The notes: generated by a model not told the origin, from the letters alone. A stretch of 12,978 nt of DNA from Baffinella frigidus (GCA_026770585.1 MU646942.1:126676-139653); one strand, 5' to 3'. Positions 1 to 6,226 are shown, counted from the first letter of the stretch. Program-made: numbers and translations.

Positions 1-145
1 TGGGGTGTTGGGTGTTGGGTGTTGGGTGTGGGGTGTGGGGTGTGGGGTGAGGGGTGTGGGGTGTGGGGTGTGGTGTGTGGGGTGTGGGGTGAGGGGTGTG
101 GTGTGTGGGGTGTGTGGGGTTTGGGGTTTAGGGTATAGGGCTACC
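1..145 (+). repeat. Degenerate telomere-like heptamer array (TGTGGGG type)
   Basis: The stretch is built almost entirely of 7-base units of the form GGGTGTT, GGGTGTG and GGGTGAG, ending in GGGTTTA-like units near 125-140. The period and G-rich strand match the TTTAGGG arrays further right, so I read it as a decayed or variant telomeric repeat. It is open in one frame only because a period-7 repeat lacking stop codons translates into a Gly/Val/Cys-rich peptide. The array probably continues to the left of the window. Confidence 0.85.
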
Positions 146-238
146 GTCGAAAACCCCTCGCTGTTCGCCCCCAACAAAATCGAGTTCCGCACCTGTGTTA
201 CGGGTTAGGGAGGTTCATCCCCAAGGCTTACACGTAGT
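146..238. other. Short unique stretch, nothing recognised
   Basis: This AT/GC-balanced sequence lies between the telomere-like array and the first hairpin element. It contains one CGGGTTAGGG telomere-like unit near 200. I see no coding signal or repeat. Confidence 0.3.
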
Positions 239-343
239 TATCCTTTAAGTGCCCAGTAGGCGCATACGCCCTACCGTAGGACCCTAGGACCTGCCTAGGA
301 CCTCTTGACCATCAAATTTGACGGCCTGGTCACTTAAGGGATA
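239..343. mobile_element. Hairpin (MITE-like) element with TA flanks
   Basis: TATCCTTTAAGTG at 239-251 is matched in inverse by CACTTAAGGGATA at 331-343, with one mismatch. The interior carries GGCGCATACGCC and the CTACCGTAGGACCCTAGG core that recurs in families A and B. Both ends begin and finish with TA, so the element could be 241-341 with a TA target duplication, as in Tc1/mariner-type MITEs. No coding capacity is seen. Confidence 0.55.
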
Positions 344-400
344 GGGCCCATACATCTATTACACACCCCTTTCCTGGTACAAAACGTCGCTGTCTCTATT

Positions 401-486
401 ATCTCTATCATTACGACTATTAATCTCTATTGTTAGGACAATTAATCTCTATTATTAGGACTATTCTCTATCATGAGGACTATTAA
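401..486. repeat. Imperfect 19-23-base tandem repeat, four units
   Basis: Units of the form TCTCTATNNTTANGACTATTAA occur at about 401-423, 424-445, 446-464 and 465-486, with small indels. The repeat is AT-rich, unlike the surrounding GC-rich DNA. It looks like a minisatellite and no coding role is suggested. Confidence 0.7.
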
Positions 487-516
487 TCTGCCGCACCTCC
501 ACCAGCCCTCCCACGT

Positions 517-656
517 GTGGCTCAAATAGTGCTCTGGAACTATTTTTCAAAAGTTGGTTTTCAAGCTAAAATGTGTCAACTTTTGAGCTCTGGAGGTCGG
601 ATCCGACCTCCAGAGCTTCTAAATCTAAAAGGGTTTCAGGGCACTATTTGAGCCAC
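517..656. mobile_element. Foldback element with 16-base perfect terminal repeats and a central 32-base palindrome
   Basis: GTGGCTCAAATAGTGC at 517-532 is exactly inverted at 641-656. In the middle, 586-617 is a perfect 32-base palindrome (arms AGCTCTGGAGGTCGGA) centred on GGATCC. A second, looser inverted pair (CAAAAGTTG at about 549 and CAACTTTTG at about 577) lies between. I could not find a convincing target duplication. The structure fits a non-autonomous foldback transposon. Confidence 0.7.
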
Positions 657-721
657 CTTGGAAGGCCAGTGGCTTGGTCCAGCTCTAACAGGCTGCATTG
701 CGGGTGAGGGCTCAGGGGCTA

Positions 722-839
722 CAGGGGTACCTCGCTCACAAGAAATCGCCCCCCCCTAGGACCCTACAGTAGGGCTATGCCCAGGGCCCTATGGTGATCC
801 TAGGGGGGTGGGCGTTTTCTTGTGAGCGAGGTACCCCTG
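722..839. mobile_element. Family A MITE-like element, copy 1
   Basis: The terminal inverted repeat starts CAGGGGTACCTCGCTCACAA and is matched at 819-839. The interior has CCTAGGACCCTACAGTAGG and GGGCCCTATGGTGATCCTAGG. It is flanked by TA on the left and CA on the right, close to the TA duplication of copies 2 and 3. There is no ORF. The family has three copies in the window, of 117-118 bases. Confidence 0.8.
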
Positions 840-868
840 CAGGGGTCAGCTTCGACGCTGTCCGGCGT

Positions 869-1066
869 GGCCACGCCAGGTCATTAGTCAGAATTTCAGG
901 ACGCAACGCTTCGTTTCGTGGTGCTAATTAATTAGTACGTAGCCACCATCGATTTCGTAGCTACTCGTCCTTTCCACGTCCGATCCGAAAACAAAATTTC
1001 GGACCCGGGTACATTTTTTTAAAAAAGAGTTGTAGCTGAAATTCCGACAGATGACCTGGCGTGGAC
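869..1066. mobile_element. Family I foldback element (198 bases)
   Basis: Inverted ends of about 31 bases, GGCCACGCCAGGTCATTAGT at 869-888 onward and its complement ending at 1066, differ at only a few positions. The left end overlaps a 14-base palindrome GGCGTGGCCACGCC (864-877). The interior holds ACGCAACGCTTCGTTTCGTGG. A diverged relative in opposite orientation appears at 10121-10306. Confidence 0.65.
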
Positions 1067-1093
1067 GAGCCAAAGTCACTCCAGTCTTCCAAC

Positions 1094-1254
1094 CCACACA
1101 ACGGGCTGCGAAGGGATTTTCGGCCCAAATCGGGCCGACGTTCTGTGACCGTATCAGTAGGAACCCCCCTATGTCCCTACGGGTTGCCTACCGTAGGGTC
1201 CTTGGTCTGATCGCTCAGGGGTGATTCAAAATCCCTTCGAAGTCTGGTGTGTGG
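1094..1254. mobile_element. Family B MITE-like element, copy 1 (161 bases)
   Basis: It begins CCACACAACGGGCTGCGAAGG and ends CCTTCGAAGTCTGGTGTGTGG, an imperfect inverted repeat of about 25 bases. The interior has a small stem CGGCCC/GGGCCG at 1121-1137, then GTAGGAACCCCCCTATGTCC and GCCTACCGTAGGGTCC. Length equals that of copies 3 and 5 (161 bases each), which defines the full-length element. No TA or longer target duplication is evident. No coding capacity. Confidence 0.8.
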
Positions 1255-1317
1255 ATGGGACTATCTCCCCAGAACCTCGGGGGAAAGCTCACCGTTCTGA
1301 AGATGGGGATGTAGTGT

Positions 1318-1412
1318 TGAGTGTTTAGTGTTTCGGTTTTTAGGGTTTCGGTTTAGGATTTCGGGTTTCGGTTTTCGGTTTTCGGGTTTCACTTTTAGGG
1401 TTTCGGGTTCCG
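1318..1412 (+). repeat. Telomere-like tract rich in TTTCGGG and TTTAGGG variants
   Basis: Units such as TTTAGTG, TTTCGGG, TTTTCGG and TTTTAGGG follow each other with irregular 6-8-base spacing. The G-rich strand is +, as elsewhere. It reads as a decayed interstitial telomeric repeat. Confidence 0.75.
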
Positions 1413-1490
1413 GCGCACCATTTGGGAGGTGAGGTGTTGCGAGATGTTGCCCAGCTCGACTTTCTCCATGGTTTTCTTTGGCTCAAGCAT
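1413..1490. repeat. Left copy of a 78-base direct repeat that brackets family B copy 2
   Basis: The segment starts GCGCACCATTTGGGAGGTGAGG and ends TTGGCTCAAGCAT. It is clearly similar to 1605-1682 (shared GCGCACCAT, GTGAGGTGT, TCCATGGTTTTC and TTGGCTC blocks, same length). The two copies lie either side of the truncated family B element at 1492-1600. I see no gene in it. Confidence 0.7.
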
Positions 1491-1491
1491 C

Positions 1492-1600
1492 CCACACAGC
1501 GGGCTACGAAGCGATTTTGAATCACCCCTAAGCGACAAGACCTAGGACCCTACGGTAGGCACCCCGTAGGGGCATAGGGGGGTTCCTACGGATCAGGTAG
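1492..1600. mobile_element. Family B element, copy 2, right end missing
   Basis: It starts CCACACAGCGGGCTACGAAG and continues through CCTAGGACCCTACGGTAGGC and GGGGGGTTCCTACGGATCAGG. It then stops before the right terminal repeat present in copies 3 and 5. About 109 of 161 bases remain. The break coincides with the start of the second direct-repeat copy at 1605. Confidence 0.75.
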
Positions 1601-1604
1601 GAAA

Positions 1605-1682
1605 GCGCACCATGCGGGATGTGAGGTGTCGAGAAATGTTCTCGCGCTTGACCTTTTCCATGGTTTTCATTGGCTCGAGAAT
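1605..1682. repeat. Right copy of the 78-base direct repeat
   Basis: It is the partner of 1413-1490, same orientation and length, with scattered substitutions. It replaces the position where the right end of the family B element would be expected. Confidence 0.7.
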
Positions 1683-2060
1683 CTTGGCCAGGTCCGTCGC
1701 ACTCCACCCCATCATTTGCATAACCTGTGTGATGCAAAGTATGCCAACTTACGCCCAGCATGTCAACTTGAGCACACCCAGCATGTCAACTTACGCCCAG
1801 CATGTCAACTTTAGAATAGTCGGCCAACCCGAATAAGACAACACAACACTATGAGGGACAGCGGGGATGTGCAGTTTCGAGTGTATTTACGGTACGTGCC
1901 GGTAGTAACGTTTTGTACCGCCCGCTTACAGGCCGGTACTAATTGCGGACGTGACAGTACTAAATGGACACCCTTCGAACGGGTCCGCGTGCTTCCATTA
2001 GCTCTATCAAACGGTGGAGCATAAGTCGGTTGTGAAAGATGCTCGAGGATGCGTCAGTCG
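1683..2060. other. Non-coding stretch with a short 19/23-base tandem repeat
   Basis: From about 1741 to 1811 the block ATGTCAACTTACGCCCAGC occurs three to four times, one unit enlarged to 23 bases by GAGCACA. The rest (1812-2060) has no recognisable repeat or gene. Around 1890-1970 it includes GGTACGTGCCGGTAGTAACG and GGCCGGTACTAATTGC, weakly palindromic sequence. Short open frames here overlap the tandem repeat and look spurious. Confidence 0.5.
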
Positions 2061-2333
2061 CCACACAAAATGCTAGAGGGGCCTATTTAAAACCATTTGT
2101 TTTTACAAGTGGGCATCTGTGTAGTAACTTTCGTTGAAAATTGGTCACGCTAGTAAAAAATATACCAGGCGCGAGGTTGGAATGCCCTATCCTGGTACAA
2201 ACGTTTACAACCCCACATGTAAAAAGGATCCTTGAGCATTCTCGAGTGGCGTGAGCGCTGCTCTATCCGAGGAAAGGCGCTGCGCAGAGCAAGAGAGAAG
2301 CAAGTTGAGAACCCGGGCAGACAGTGTGCCCTG
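2061..2333. mobile_element. Family C segment, forward copy, first part
   Basis: It starts CCACACAAAATGCTAGAGGG and runs through TATACCAGGCGCGAGG, CACATGTAAAAAGGATCC, CTCGAGTGGCGTGAGCGC and CTGCGCAGAGCAAG to CGGGCAGACAGTGTGCC. The same sequence, reverse-complemented, is found at 6646-6933. After 2333 similarity breaks off and a partial second copy follows. No ORF of note. Confidence 0.7.
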
Positions 2334-2434
2334 ATGTCTGTCTTTAGACAACTTGCTGTGTGTCGGAAATCCGCCCGCAACGTGACCAAACGCCCCCATG
2401 TGTGTGAAAATTACTACACACCTCGTTTTTCTTC

Positions 2435-2542
2435 ACTTGTAAACGAATCCCTGTTTTAGAATAGTCACACTTCTAGCCTCGAGTGGCAGTCGTGAACGCT
2501 GCTATCCGAGAAAACGCGCTGCGCAGAGCAAGCGGTTCAGAC
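2435..2542. repeat. Partial tandem duplicate of family C
   Basis: CTTGTAAACGAATCC, CCTCGAGTGGCAGTCGTGAA and CGCTGCGCAGAGCAAGC parallel 2212-2310 with indels. The intervening 2334-2434 is only weakly related. This copy is interrupted at its right by element K. Confidence 0.55.
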
Positions 2543-2673
2543 TGTGAGGACCGGGTCCGGGATGGGGCTCCAGAGCGAGGATTACAATACTTATAGGGAT
2601 TTCCCCCGATATAGGACTCACCCTTGGAGCCCTTTTCCCCTGAGGCGGGCCCATCCCGGACCCGGTCCTCACA
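2543..2673. mobile_element. Element K: 131-base MITE with 24-base perfect inverted ends and CAGAC target duplication
   Basis: TGTGAGGACCGGGTCCGGGA begins the left end (2543) and its exact complement, 24 bases in all, ends at 2673. The five bases CAGAC occur immediately outside both ends (2538-2542 and 2674-2678). On either side the sequence reads as family C, and the inverted family C copy at 6577-6933 has no insert there. This is the clearest transposition scar in the window. No coding capacity. Confidence 0.85.
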
Positions 2674-2678
2674 CAGAC

Positions 2679-2780
2679 CCCGGGCAGACAGTGTGCCGGG
2701 AAAGCCTCTAAATACTCAACAGTCGAGTGTGTCTTTAGACATCAGTCACCAGTTCTCCGAAGTGAAGCCCTGGTACTACC
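2679..2780. mobile_element. Family C segment, forward copy, continuation after element K
   Basis: CGGGCAGACAGTGTGCCGGG, TAAATACTCAACAGTCGAGT, GTCTTTAGACATCAGTCACC and GTGAAGCCCTGGTACTACC match the inverse of 6577-6695 nearly base for base. It abuts family B copy 3, and that junction is also present in the inverted copy. Confidence 0.75.
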
Positions 2781-2941
2781 CCACACAGCGGACTTCGAAG
2801 GGATTTTGAATCACCCCTAAGCGATAAGACCTAGGACCCTACGGTAGGCAACCCGTAAGGATATAGGGGGGTTCCTACGGATAAGGTATCGGAAACTCGG
2901 GCATTTCCTGCCCGAAAATCTCTTCGTAGCCTGCTGTGTGG
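2781..2941. mobile_element. Family B MITE-like element, copy 3 (161 bases, full length)
   Basis: It begins CCACACAGCGGACTTCGAAG and ends CTTCGTAGCCTGCTGTGTGG. The orientation is inverse to copy 1. The interior has CCTAGGACCCTACGGTAGGC and, near the right end, a stem CGGGCA/TGCCCG (2898-2914). In the other copies this stem has a different sequence but still pairs. Confidence 0.8.
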
Positions 2942-2963
2942 ACTGCCGCACTCAGCCCTAATC

Positions 2964-3042
2964 TCAACTCCCCTATAAAAGCGTCGACTTATTGTACTAT
3001 TACTAATTAAATATTGAGTTGAAGGTTTTGTGGGGGAGTTGA
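2964..3042. mobile_element. Diverged family F hairpin
   Basis: TCAACTCCCCTATAAAA at 2964-2980 pairs imperfectly with TTTTGTGGGGGAGTTGA at 3026-3042, followed by CTTAAGAGAAA. The same blocks occur in the long hairpin at 8351-8500 (AGGGGAATTGACTTAAGAAA), so this is a shorter, decayed relative. Confidence 0.5.
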
Positions 3043-3199
3043 CTTAAGAGAAACCCATTGTTAACTACATTGTCTGAGATGAGCCCGCGGTGCAAACTCA
3101 GCTAGGTCGGATCCCTCCGGAACCCCGTTTCCCCGTTGTGATGCTATCTTAGGGGTGGTTATGTGCTATTTTAAAGTAACGTGAAGGCTAAGATGGGTA
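3043..3199. other. Unassigned stretch
   Basis: Unique sequence between the family F hairpin and the large telomere-like block. No repeat, promoter element or reading frame that I can support. Confidence 0.3.
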
Positions 3200-3262
3200 G
3201 GATCCAGGGTGTAGGGTGTAGGATCCAGGGTGTAGGGTGTAGGATCCAGGGTGTAGGGTGTA
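3200..3262 (+). repeat. 21-base higher-order variant-telomere repeat, three units
   Basis: GGATCCAGGGTGTAGGGTGT starts at 3200, 3221 and 3242, exactly 21 bases apart. Each unit is three heptamers (GGATCCA, GGGTGTA, GGGTGTA), so the telomeric register is kept while the unit has been amplified as a block. It is followed directly by the embedded module J. Confidence 0.85.
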
Positions 3263-3339
3263 GGGGTTGGAGACCACGAGAACGTGGTGAACCGTCAATT
3301 CCAGGAGGTGGCAGTCGGTGACCTGCTTTCGGGATCCCG
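3263..3339 (+). repeat. Module J, copy 1 (embedded non-telomeric unit with a stem-loop)
   Basis: It contains the stem ACCACG-AGAA-CGTGGT (3273-3288), then CCGTCAATTCCAGGAGGTGG and CGGTGACCTGCTTTCGGGAT. The same sequence recurs at 3866-3940 (same strand) and, in part, at 3684-3724 (opposite strand). It is not telomeric, yet each copy sits at a boundary of the heptamer arrays. Confidence 0.75.
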
Positions 3340-3407
3340 TAGGGTGTAGGATCTAGGGTGCAGGGTGTAGGGTGTAGGGTGTAGGGTGTAGGGTGTAGGG
3401 TGTAGGT
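3340..3407 (+). repeat. TGTAGGG array
   Basis: Seven-base units GGGTGTA and GGGTGCA with one GGATCTA follow one another without interruption. Same register and strand as the surrounding arrays. Confidence 0.8.
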
Positions 3408-3512
3408 GACATAGTACGGTAGGCATACCCTAGGGACATACTACGGTAAGCAACGCCGTAGGACGTTCCTACGATAGGCAATACCGTAGGGACATACTAC
3501 GGTAGGCACTGG
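3408..3512. repeat. Fragments of the CTACGGTAGGCA core
   Basis: GGGACATACTACGGTA occurs twice (about 3434 and 3490) together with TACGGTAGGCATACCC, AAGCAACGCCGTAGGACG and GATAGGCAATACCGTAGG. These resemble the internal part of family B rather than the telomere repeat, so I read this as a scrambled remnant of one or two family B elements. Confidence 0.5.
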
Positions 3513-3600
3513 GGTGTAGGGTGTAGGATCTAGGGTGTAGGGTGCAGGGTGTAGGATCTAGGGTGTAGGGTGCAGGGTGTAGGATCTAGGGTGTAGGGGC
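3513..3600 (+). repeat. 28-base higher-order variant-telomere repeat
   Basis: GGATCTAGGGTGTAGGGTGC starts at 3526, 3554 and 3582, exactly 28 bases apart, that is four heptamers. It differs from the 21-base family by GGATCT in place of GGATCC and by one extra heptamer. Confidence 0.8.
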
Positions 3601-3635
3601 TGGAGCCCGCGAGAACGCGGTTTCCAACCCCTACA
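3591..3635. repeat. Strand-switch hairpin inside the telomere-like block
   Basis: GTGTAGGGGCTGGA (3591-3604) pairs with TCCAACCCCTACAC (about 3622-3635), with one G/T mismatch. Inside it lies CCGCG-AGAA-CGCGG (3607-3620). The G-rich heptamers are on the + strand to the left and on the - strand to the right. The inner stem matches that of module J. Confidence 0.75.
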
Positions 3636-3683
3636 CCCTACACCCTACACCCTACACCCCACACCCTACACCCAACCCCAAAC
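3626..3683 (-). repeat. Inverted telomere-like array (CCCTACA on the + strand)
   Basis: CCCTACAC units repeat from the hairpin to about 3672, then give way to CCCAACCCCAAACCCCG. It is the only stretch where the G-rich strand is the minus strand. Confidence 0.8.
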
Positions 3684-3724
3684 CCCGAACCAGGTCACCG
3701 ATTACCACCTCCTGGAATTGGTGC
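3684..3724 (-). repeat. Module J, copy 2, inverted and partial
   Basis: The reverse complement reads ACCAATTCCAGGAGGTGG, then ATCGGTGACCTGGTTCGGGG, matching the right half of copies 1 and 3. The stem-loop half is absent here. Confidence 0.75.
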
Positions 3725-3865
3725 AGGGTATAGGGTGTAGGATCCAGGGTGTAGGGTGTAGGATCCAGGGTGTAGGGTGTAGGGTCCAGGGTGTAGGGTG
3801 TAGGATCCAGGGTGTAGGGTGTAGGATCCAGGGTGAAGGGTGTAGGATCCAGGGTGTAGGGTGTA
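3725..3865 (+). repeat. 21-base higher-order variant-telomere repeat, six units
   Basis: GGATCC or GGGTCC starts units at 3740, 3761, 3782, 3803, 3824 and 3845, all exactly 21 bases apart. Two units carry single changes (GGGTCC at 3782 and GGGTGAA at about 3835). Peptides translated from this stretch are repeat artefacts. Confidence 0.85.
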
Positions 3866-3940
3866 GGGGTCGCAAACCGCGAGGACGTGGTGGACCGTCA
3901 ATTCCAGGAGGCGGCAGTCGGTGACCTGCTTTCGGGATTG
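3866..3940 (+). repeat. Module J, copy 3
   Basis: It carries the stem ACCGCG-AGGA-CGTGGT (3876-3891), then CCGTCAATTCCAGGAGGCGG and CGGTGACCTGCTTTCGGGAT. The order is the same as in copy 1: 21-base array, module J, then telomere-like DNA. Confidence 0.75.
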
Positions 3941-3944
3941 GGGT

Positions 3945-3971
3945 TTGATGGTCAAAGGATTTGACCATCAA
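3945..3971. repeat. Perfect 12-base inverted repeat
   Basis: TTGATGGTCAAA and TTTGACCATCAA are separated by GGA. A related half site, TTGACCATCAAATTTGACGG, lies at 305-324. Function unknown. Confidence 0.6.
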
Positions 3972-4770
3972 GGTTTGGGGTTTGGGGTTTGGGGTGTGGG
4001 GTTTGGGTTTTGGGGTTTTGGGTTTGGGGTTTAGGGTTTGGGGTTTGGGGTGTAAGGTGTGGGGTGTGGGGTGTGGGGTGTGGGGTGTGGGGTTTGGGGT
4101 TTAGGATTTAGGGTTCAAGGTGCCTAGGGTTTAGGGTTTGGGGTTGAGGGTTTAGGGTTCAAGGTGCCTCGGGTTCAGGGTTTGGGGTTGAGGGTTTAGG
4201 GTTTGGGGGACGCGTCTGGGACCCGGGCGCATCACCACCAAGCCTCACAACTTGGGCAAATCGAAAAAGTTTGGGGTTTGGGGTTGAGGGTTTGGGGTTT
4301 GACCGCCACGACGTCGCACGATCGCAGAATCAGAGACCTAGTTTAGGGTTCAGGGTTTAGGGTTTAGGATCCAGGGTTTAGGGTTTCGGGTTTCGGGTTT
4401 CGGGTTTGGGGTTGAGGGTTGAGGGTTCAGGTTGTAGGGTTAAGGGCGTAGGGTTTCGGGTTTAGGGTTTAGGGCTCAGTTTTTAGGGTTTAGGGTTTGG
4501 GGTCTAGGGCTCACTTTTTGGGGTTTAGGGTTTAGGGTGCAGGGTGTAGGGCTCAGTTTTTAGGGTTTAGGGTTTAGGGTGTAGGGTGTAGGGCTCAGTG
4601 TTTAGGGTTTAGGGTTTAGGACCAGTCCTTCTTCTCCTCTTCCCCGGAGAACAGCATCTTTCTGCGGCGAGGGTTCTGAAGGTTAGGGTTCAGGCCCTTC
4701 TGAAGTTTAGGGTTCAGGCTCTTTGGGGTTGAGGGTTTAGGCCTTTTGGGGTTGAGGGTTGAGGCATAGT
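3972..4770 (+). repeat. Large degenerate TTTGGGG/TTTAGGG block with short unique inserts
   Basis: Heptamers of TTTGGGG, TTTAGGG, TGTGGGG, TTGAGGG, TTCAGGG and TTTCGGG fill most of the interval. Unique inserts lie at about 4208-4267, 4300-4340 and 4620-4675. The block GGGTTCAAGGTGCC is repeated at 4102-4117 and 4157-4170. GCTCAGTTTTTAGGGTTTAG recurs at about 4475, 4552 and, with a change, 4594. No coding sequence is supported. Confidence 0.85.
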
Positions 4771-5016
4771 GGTAAGGTCAACTCCAGGTGTTGTCAGGCC
4801 TACCCTAGTTTAATCTGTGGACACGTTTAATTTTAAAGAAACTAGATCCCTATTTGTTCATAGGAGTGAGACGCAGGTCAACCAGTGCCCTCAGAAAATT
4901 TAATTAGGGCCAGAATCCGGTTTGACAGGCCACTTTCTCTTAGATTAAACATGTTCCGGGATGAGGTTAAGGGTCTCTCGCCCCAGGGACCCCGTGCGGT
5001 GAGGGCTTGGGAAACA
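4771..5016. other. Unassigned, partly AT-rich stretch
   Basis: The sequence contains GTTTAATC and GATTAAAC-type words (about 4812 and 4943) and two GGTCAAC words, but no clean inverted or tandem repeat. No open frame of interest and no telomeric units. Confidence 0.3.
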
Positions 5017-5066
5017 GCCTCGCCCTAGGACCCTACAGTAGGCCTCGCCCTAGGACCCTACAGAGG
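5017..5066. repeat. 25-base tandem duplication of the family A/B core
   Basis: GCCTCGCCCTAGGACCCTAC begins each unit (5017 and 5042), and the copies differ only at their last few bases. CCTAGGACCCTACAG is the same core found inside families A and B. Confidence 0.7.
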
Positions 5067-5084
5067 ACCCTAGGCGTAGGCCTA

Positions 5085-5120
5085 CATGTAGGGTTCAGGG
5101 TTTAGGGTTCAGGGTTTAGG
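5085..5120 (+). repeat. Short telomere-like island
   Basis: Five heptamers GTAGGGTTCAGGGTTTAGGG-type lie between the 25-base duplication and family A copy 2. A second small island is at about 5300-5330. Confidence 0.65.
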
Positions 5121-5163
5121 CGGCTGCCAGCAAAGAGTCTAGCGACGGGCCCACCTCAGGGTA

Positions 5164-5280
5164 CAGGGGTACCTCGCTCATAAGAAACCGCACCCTCCTA
5201 GGACCCTACAGTAGGCCTGTGCCTAGGGCCCTATGGTGGTCCTAGGGGGGGGGCAGTTTCTTATGAGAGAGGTACCCCTG
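5164..5280. mobile_element. Family A MITE-like element, copy 2, TA on both sides
   Basis: The ends are CAGGGGTACCTCGCTCATAA and its near-perfect complement finishing GAGAGGTACCCCTG. TA sits immediately outside both ends (5162-5163 and 5281-5282). Interior as in copy 1. No ORF. Confidence 0.8.
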
Positions 5281-5337
5281 TAAGGGTCATGCCCCTGGGA
5301 CCCTTTGGGGTGAGGGTTTAGGGTCAAGGGTCACGCG

Positions 5338-5560
5338 CCTAAGATCCCGTGTGGCATGGGTGTAGGGTGTAGGGCAAGACAACAGAGGAAGCTCCCACAC
5401 TGTGTCACGTGCATGGCTTCCTATCCTCTGACTCTCTCTCCCCCCCCCCCCGGGCAGATTGGCGGGCCGGCTGGGGTCATAAAGAAGAGGATATGTTGAA
5501 GTTGCGTCGTGGGCAGGCACCGACCAGCTCCGAGTCTAAGACTCGGAGCACATATCTGAA
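5338..5560. other. Unassigned stretch with a C homopolymer and a small hairpin
   Basis: A run of about 14 C lies near 5439-5452. GCTCCGAGTC-TAA-GACTCGGAGC (5527-5549) is a perfect 10-base-arm hairpin. Open frames here run on into family B and I do not regard them as genes. Confidence 0.4.
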
Positions 5561-5665
5561 GGAACCCCCCTATGTCCCTACGGCCCTACAAGCTGCCTAC
5601 CGTAGGGTCGTAAGGTCTTGTCGCTTAAGGGTTATTCAGAGATCCCTTCGAAATCCGCTGTGTGG
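5561..5665. mobile_element. Family B element, copy 4, left end missing
   Basis: It starts at GGAACCCCCCTATGTCCC and runs to the complete right end CCTTCGAAATCCGCTGTGTGG. About 55 bases of the left end are absent. It faces copy 5 across a 9-base spacer. Confidence 0.8.
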
Positions 5666-5674
5666 CTACACGGG

Positions 5675-5835
5675 CCACACAGCGGACTTCGAAGGGATTT
5701 TGAATAACCCCTAAGCGATAAGACCTAGGACCCTACGGTAGGCAACCCGCAGGGACATAGGGGGGTTCCTACGGATAAGGTAACGGAAACTCGGCCCGAT
5801 GTGGGCCGAAAATTCCTTCGTAGCCCGCTGTGTGG
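5675..5835. mobile_element. Family B element, copy 5 (161 bases, full length)
   Basis: It begins CCACACAGCGGACTTCGAAG, contains CCTAGGACCCTACGGTAGGC and the stem CGGCCC/GGGCCG (5792-5808), and ends CCTTCGTAGCCCGCTGTGTGG. With copy 4 it makes a palindrome of about 215 bases centred at about 5670. Confidence 0.8.
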
Positions 5836-5917
5836 GTTGGCGAAGGCATGGGTGTGGCCAAACGGCGAATTCCTCTCTGTCTGAATCCAGAAATGCCCAG
5901 AAATGCGTGCAGGGCTG

Positions 5918-6098
5918 CCACACGAGGCTATCCATGCGAACATAATAAAAGGACATTTTAAAATTTGTGGGGAAATGATCACGTTTTCGTACGGATGTCC
6001 GTACGGAAACGTGATCAAATGCTGACTTTTGGCGTGTTTCCAGGGCAATAATCCAATAATTAACTCATGAATCTGTTCACATGGATAGCCTCGTGTGG
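5918..6098. mobile_element. Family H foldback element with 19-base perfect ends
   Basis: CCACACGAGGCTATCCATG at 5918-5936 is exactly inverted at 6080-6098. The centre holds a second palindrome with 20-base arms (TGATCACGTTTTCGTACGGA at 5976-5995, one mismatch) and a two-base loop. The flanks (AGGGCGTGCGAGCGACGC on the right) resemble the end of family C near 6940-6957. An open frame on the minus strand crosses this element and copy 5 of family B, and is therefore probably spurious. Confidence 0.75.
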
Positions 6099-6171
6099 TG
6101 TGGAGGGCGTGCGAGCGACGCATCGACAAAAAGAAAGAGTGAAGTTGCGTGGTCGTGTGCTCTGTGATAAA

Positions 6172-6221
6172 GTCACTCCGGCCATCCTGCACGGAAGTCA
6201 CTCCGGTCATCCTACACGGGA
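6172..6221. repeat. 25-base tandem duplication
   Basis: GTCACTCCGGCCATCCTGCA and GTCACTCCGGTCATCCTACA begin the two units, at 6172 and 6197. The sequence resembles, inverted, part of element L (GGATGACCGAAGTGAC at 12736-12751). The second half (TCATCCTACACGGGACTGT) recurs at 6355-6373 beyond family A copy 3. Confidence 0.65.
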
Positions 6222-6226
6222 CTGTA

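Noticed and set aside
5-208. Open frame at the left edge encoding a Gly/Val/Cys-rich peptide
   Set aside because: It is the translation of a period-7 GGGTGTG array; composition and periodicity explain the lack of stops.
3695-3971. Open frames on both strands over the 21-base repeat block
   Set aside because: All are direct translations of the higher-order telomere-like repeat (tandem heptapeptides) with no independent coding signal.
5725-6210. 161-codon open frame on the minus strand
   Set aside because: It crosses family B copy 5 and the whole family H foldback element; its ends are not gene-like and no motif is recognisable.
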